From contig JBFGNS010000118.1 of NCBI GenBank assembly GCA_041574955.1, forward strand, positions 1 to 13,438: DNA of 13,438 nt, written 5' to 3'. Source of the DNA: CALZJC01 sp041574955. Lineage in GTDB: Bacteria > Acidobacteriota > Thermoanaerobaculia > Multivoradales > JAHEKO01. The notes under the pieces were generated by a model. The model was given only the letters and a program-made list of their open reading frames with translations. It was not told the origin of the DNA and did no database searches. The position numbers and the translations under genes are program-made. The stretch's first letter is position 1, and the number at the start of each line of letters is the position of its first letter. Shown in pieces: positions 12,064 to 13,438 of this stretch.

Positions 12064-13438
12064 GAGCGCGCCCGCACCGCCTCGCCGTCGCCGCGCTGAG
12101 CGTTGCGGCGCTCGCCGCCTGCAGCCGGCCGACCGGCGAGCTGCCGGCGGGCACCGCCGGCGGCGCGCCGGTGGTGCTGATCTCGATCGACACCCTGCGC
12201 TCCGACCGGCTGCCGGCCTACGGCTACCGCAACGTCGAGACGCCGGCGATCGACGGGCTGCGGCGCGACGCGGTGCTGTTCGAGCGCGCCTACTCGCACA
12301 TGCCGCTCACCCTGCCGTCGCACGCCTCGATCTTCACCGGGCTGCTGCCGCCCGAGCACGGCGTGCGCGACAACATCGGCTACCGGGTGGAGGGCGACCT
12401 GCCCTACCTGCCACGGCTGCTGAAGCAGGCCGGCTACGCCACCGGCGGCGCGGTGTCGGCGTTCGTGCTGCGCGCCGACACCGGCATGGCCAGCGGCTTC
12501 GACTTCTACGACGCCGAGGTACAGTCGCTGACCTGGACCGGCCAGCTGACCGCCCAGCGCGCCGGCGCCGAGACTCTGGAGCTGGCGCGCGGCTGGCTGG
12601 CAAGCCTGGCCGACGAGCGGTTCTTCCTGTTCTTCCACATCTACGAGCCGCATACCCCGCGGCGGCCACCCAAGCGGTTCGCCGAGCGGTTCGCCGATCC
12701 GTACGACGGCGAGGTGGCGGCCGCCGACGAGATCGTCGGCGACCTGCTCGCCGAGCTGCGCCGGCGCGGCCTGTACGACAAGGCGCTGATCGTGCTGCTG
12801 TCGGACCACGGCGAGGGGCTCGAGGACCACGGCGAGGACGAGCACGGCGTACTGCTCTACCGCGAGTCGCTGCAGGTGCCGCTGATAGTCAAGCTGCCCG
12901 GCGGGCGCGGCGGCGGCTCGACCCGCGGCGACGTCGCCGGGCTCGCCGACATCACGCCCACCGTCCTCCACCTGCTGGGGCTCGACGTGCCCGACGGGTT
13001 GGCCGGCCGGGCGCTGTTCGCCGAGCAGCCCGCCGAGCCGCCGCCGGTTTATGCCGAGACCCTCTACCCGCGGCTGCACTTCGGCTGGAGCGAGCTGACC
13101 TCGCTGATCGACTACCCCCACCACCTGATCCGCGGCCCCGACCCCGAGCTGTACGACCTCGAGGCGGACCCCGCCGAGCGCGACAACCTGATCCGCCGTC
13201 AGCAGCGGCTGGCGGCCGCCATGAGCCAGCGACTGGCCGGCTACGACCGCCCGTTCGAGAGCCCGGCCGAGGCCGACCCGGAGGTGGCGCGCCAGCTCGC
13301 GGCGCTCGGCTACATCGGGGCGGTGGCCGCGGCCGCGGACGACGAGGGTCCGCTGGCCGACCCCAAAGAGCGGGTGCACGTGCTCCAGGAGCTGCGCGGC
13401 GCCTTCAGCCACATGAGCCGCGGCGAGTACCGGCAGGC
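12060..13438 (+). CDS. Second sulfatase-fold lipoprotein (3' end outside the window)
   Basis: The reading frame is open from the ATG at 12060 to the window edge, 459 complete codons, with no stop. The start overlaps the previous stop as ATGA, a sign of coupled translation. The N terminus (HRLAVAALSVAALAACSRP) has a strong LAAC lipobox with Cys21. Residues about 37-375 are sulfatase-like: ISIDTLRSD with Asp44, LTLPSHASIFTGLLPPEHGV at 83-102 with Thr84 in the nucleophile position and His88 in place of Arg, FHIYEPHTP at 192-200, LLSDHGEGLEDHGEDEHG with Asp249, His250 and His262, and a Leu-Tyr-Asp-Leu metal-site-flanking region (PELYDLEADPAERDNLI). It then repeats the AALGYIG hinge and a DPKERVHVL segment matching the pre-TPR region of its neighbour. 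It therefore probably continues into TPRs beyond the window. A tandem duplicate of the preceding gene is the likely origin. Confidence 0.9.
   Translation, partial: MRARPHRLAVAALSVAALAACSRPTGELPAGTAGGAPVVLISIDTLRSDRLPAYGYRNVETPAIDGLRRDAVLFERAYSHMPLTLPSHASIFTGLLPPEHGVRDNIGYRVEGDLPYLPRLLKQAGYATGGAVSAFVLRADTGMASGFDFYDAEVQSLTWTGQLTAQRAGAETLELARGWLASLADERFFLFFHIYEPHTPRRPPKRFAERFADPYDGEVAAADEIVGDLLAELRRRGLYDKALIVLLSDHGEGLEDHGEDEHGVLLYRESLQVPLIVKLPGGRGGGSTRGDVAGLADITPTVLHLLGLDVPDGLAGRALFAEQPAEPPPVYAETLYPRLHFGWSELTSLIDYPHHLIRGPDPELYDLEADPAERDNLIRRQQRLAAAMSQRLAGYDRPFESPAEADPEVARQLAALGYIGAVAAAADDEGPLADPKERVHVLQELRGAFSHMSRGEYRQ

Noticed and set aside
9949..13438. Ordinary formylglycine sulfatase pair for sulfated polysaccharide breakdown
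   Set aside because: The Cys/Ser-x-Pro-x-Arg site is absent in both, no glycoside hydrolase, SusD-like protein or sulfatase-maturing enzyme is nearby.

Overview
The window is very GC-rich, dense bacterial DNA. It most likely comes from an Acidobacteriota lineage, perhaps Thermoanaerobaculia-like. The lineage call is an inference from three things: a secreted VWA protein of the 'VWFA-related Acidobacterial' type, an Oar-like TonB-dependent receptor with an N-terminal carboxypeptidase-regulatory domain, and lipoproteins that join a sulfatase-like domain to TPRs. There is no rRNA or other marker gene to confirm it.

Layout. Positions 1-264 hold a 77-bp tandem repeat (two identical units, one diverged unit and one partial), lying just 3' of a gene. 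Positions 283-5142 hold three minus-strand genes, probably co-transcribed. In transcription order they are a lipoprotein with a transglutaminase-like Cys/His/Asp core plus TPRs, a DUF3179 protein, and a secreted VWA-domain protein. The divergent intergenic region 5143-5544 is visibly less GC-rich. It carries a good sigma-70-type promoter candidate overlapped by a palindrome, a leader able to fold into hairpins, and a clear Shine-Dalgarno. These precede a 992-residue TonB-dependent receptor (5545-8523), which is followed by a strong intrinsic terminator (8547-8580). Between the terminator and the next gene lie short direct repeats and an 18-bp perfect inverted repeat. A second plus-strand unit then encodes a secreted carboxypeptidase-regulatory/TPR protein (8814-9941), a sulfatase-fold/TPR lipoprotein (9949-12063) and a second sulfatase-fold lipoprotein (12060 to the window end, cut off). 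The last two overlap by ATGA.

How it fits together. Every protein in the window carries an export signal or can be read with one, so this is a cell-envelope locus. The receptor would move a ligand through the outer membrane. The downstream trio looks like a periplasmic scaffold (TPR) plus two surface- or periplasm-anchored alkaline-phosphatase-superfamily enzymes. In both enzymes the usual sulfatase Cys-x-Pro-x-Arg site reads Thr-Leu-Pro-Ser-His. They are therefore probably not formylglycine-dependent sulfatases and may act on phosphoester or phosphodiester bonds, or transfer phospho-groups. No substrate can be assigned from sequence alone. I see no tRNA, rRNA, CRISPR array, transposase or phage gene.
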